6,717 bases of DNA from an uncultured Clostridia bacterium. GTDB taxonomy: Bacteria; Bacillota; Clostridia; Oscillospirales; Acutalibacteraceae. The stretch is taken from assembly GCA_947624755.1 (NCBI GenBank), contig CANQLQ010000112.1, positions 1 through 6,717 of the forward strand. Direction: 5' to 3'. Position 1 is the first letter of the stretch. Each line of letters starts with the position of its first letter. A program made the position numbers and the translations under genes. This document shows positions 6,285 to 6,717 of the stretch, in pieces. The notes below the pieces were generated by a model, which was not told where the DNA came from, did not search any database, and saw only the letters and a list, made by a program, of their open reading frames with translations.

Positions 6285-6290
6285 CACCTC
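6285..6290 (-). promoter_or_regulatory. Ribosome-binding site deciding the start of the glycerophosphotransferase
   Basis: GAGGTG on the minus strand sits 6 bases before the TTG at 6278. The longest reading frame would start at the GTG at 6287, but that GTG is part of GAGGTG itself. The protein therefore probably begins MKRIFREFLNN, three residues shorter. Confidence 0.75.
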
Positions 6291-6349
6291 GCAAAAAGGT
6301 TATGCAAGTTAGGTTAAACTGTCGCAAATTAAATTTTTCATAAATCGCG

Positions 6350-6379
6350 TAGGGGCGACCCCATGTGGTCGCCCACGGG
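6350..6379 (-). repeat. GC-rich hairpin repeat in the glycerophosphotransferase leader
   Basis: GGGCGACC (6353-6360) and GGTCGCCC (6367-6374) form a perfect 8-base stem with a 6-base loop. Flanking bases GTAG and ACGGG complete a unit that stands out sharply from A+T-rich surroundings. From memory, very similar GTAGGGGCGACC...GGTCGCCC units are scattered between genes in many Clostridia. No T run follows on either strand, so it is not a terminator. It lies inside the predicted leader of the downstream minus-strand gene. Confidence 0.7.
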
Positions 6380-6411
6380 CATCTTTGTCCCTAATTTTTT
6401 ATGTTATCTTA

Positions 6412-6440
6412 ATTATATATCATATGAAATTTTTTTGCAA
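6412..6440 (-). promoter_or_regulatory. Sigma-A-type promoter for the glycerophosphotransferase gene
   Basis: On the minus strand the -35 hexamer is TTGCAA (6440-6435, four of six), the spacer is exactly 17 bases and the -10 is a perfect TATAAT (6417-6412). Transcription would start near 6405, giving a leader of about 127 bases to the TTG start. The promoter lies just beyond the rpmB terminator, so the transferase is expressed independently of L28. Confidence 0.72.
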
Positions 6441-6448
6441 CACAAATG

Positions 6449-6475
6449 AAAAAGGAGCCTTCGTCTGAAAGCTCC
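6449..6475 (-). terminator. Intrinsic terminator of rpmB
   Basis: On the minus strand GGAGCTTTC (6475-6467) pairs with GAAGGCTCC (6462-6454) around an AGAC loop. The nine pairs include one U-G, and the stem is followed by five T residues (complement of 6453-6449). It begins 21 bases after the rpmB stop. Confidence 0.9.
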
Positions 6476-6495
6476 GGATATTCATTCGTCATTAA

Positions 6496-6684
6496 TTAAA
6501 CAGCGCGGGTAACCTTACCTGAGCGAAGGCAGCGAGTGCAGGCATAAACCCTCTTTGGTGAGCCGTTTACAATAGCCTTAACACGCTTTACATTCGGTTT
6601 CCATGTTCTGTTTGAACGTCTGTGTGAGTGAGAAACTTTAATGCCGAAAGCAACATCTTTTCCGCAAAAATCACATTTTGCCAT
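6496..6684 (-). CDS. rpmB: 50S ribosomal protein L28
   Basis: This encodes L28, a small, basic protein of the large ribosomal subunit. The 62-residue product has family length and the typical opening MAKCDFCGK, the SHSHRRSNRTWKPNVKRV core (18-35) and a KVTRAV end. Four cysteines in two CxxC pairs (C4/C7 and C49/C52) make it the zinc-binding form, as opposed to the zinc-independent form that lacks them. The ATG at 6684 has an excellent AAGGAGGTG (6692-6700) 7 bases upstream. The gene stands alone and is closed by its own terminator. Its promoter lies past the right edge of the window. Confidence 0.97.
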   Translation of the reverse strand: MAKCDFCGKDVAFGIKVSHSHRRSNRTWKPNVKRVKAIVNGSPKRVYACTRCLRSGKVTRAV

Positions 6685-6717
6685 TTTTCAGCACCTCCTT
6701 ATACATAATTACACATA

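Noticed and set aside
6353..6374. GC-rich hairpin as an intrinsic terminator or attenuator
   Set aside because: No T run follows the stem on either strand, and no alternative antiterminator pairing was seen; it is kept as a repeat.

Overview
The window is A+T-rich bacterial DNA with strong GGAGG-type ribosome-binding sites, some TTG starts and short intrinsic terminators. The gene families are an S16/KhpA pair, a GPH-family symporter, a two-gene ABC exporter, a TagB/TagF-type glycerophosphotransferase and a zinc-binding L28. This suggests a Gram-positive Firmicute of class Clostridia, perhaps a gut Oscillospirales/Ruminococcaceae-like organism. That placement is inference from style and gene content, not from a marker phylogeny.

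Left part (1-718): a 170-base non-coding leader with short repeats and inverted repeats, then rpsP (S16) and khpA (KH-domain RNA-binding protein) 18 bases apart, closed by an intrinsic terminator. The ffh gene usually found upstream and the rimM-trmD-rplS genes usually found downstream are not here.

Middle (719-4497, plus strand): a likely three-gene operon behind a possible extended -10 promoter. It encodes a MelB-like sugar/cation symporter, then, 12 bases later, an ABC ATPase, then, overlapping it by one base, a 518-residue polytopic membrane protein that looks like the exporter partner. The last two almost certainly form one ABC exporter; whether the symporter is functionally tied to it is unknown.

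Right part (4561-6717, minus strand, convergent with the operon): rpmB (L28) with its own terminator, then a clear sigma-A-type promoter and a roughly 127-base leader carrying a GC-rich hairpin repeat. Next comes a CDP-glycerol glycerophosphotransferase-like gene (teichoic acid or related cell-surface polymer), and last an unrecognised 107-residue beta-rich protein. The minus-strand genes end at a strong hairpin between the convergent units.

No CRISPR array, insertion sequence, tRNA, rRNA or obvious defence system is visible. The window reads as ordinary chromosome. Its less ordinary points are the detached rpsP-khpA pair, a symporter lacking MelB's sugar-binding acids, an apparent internal duplication in the exporter membrane protein, the hairpin repeat in the transferase leader, and the orphan small protein.
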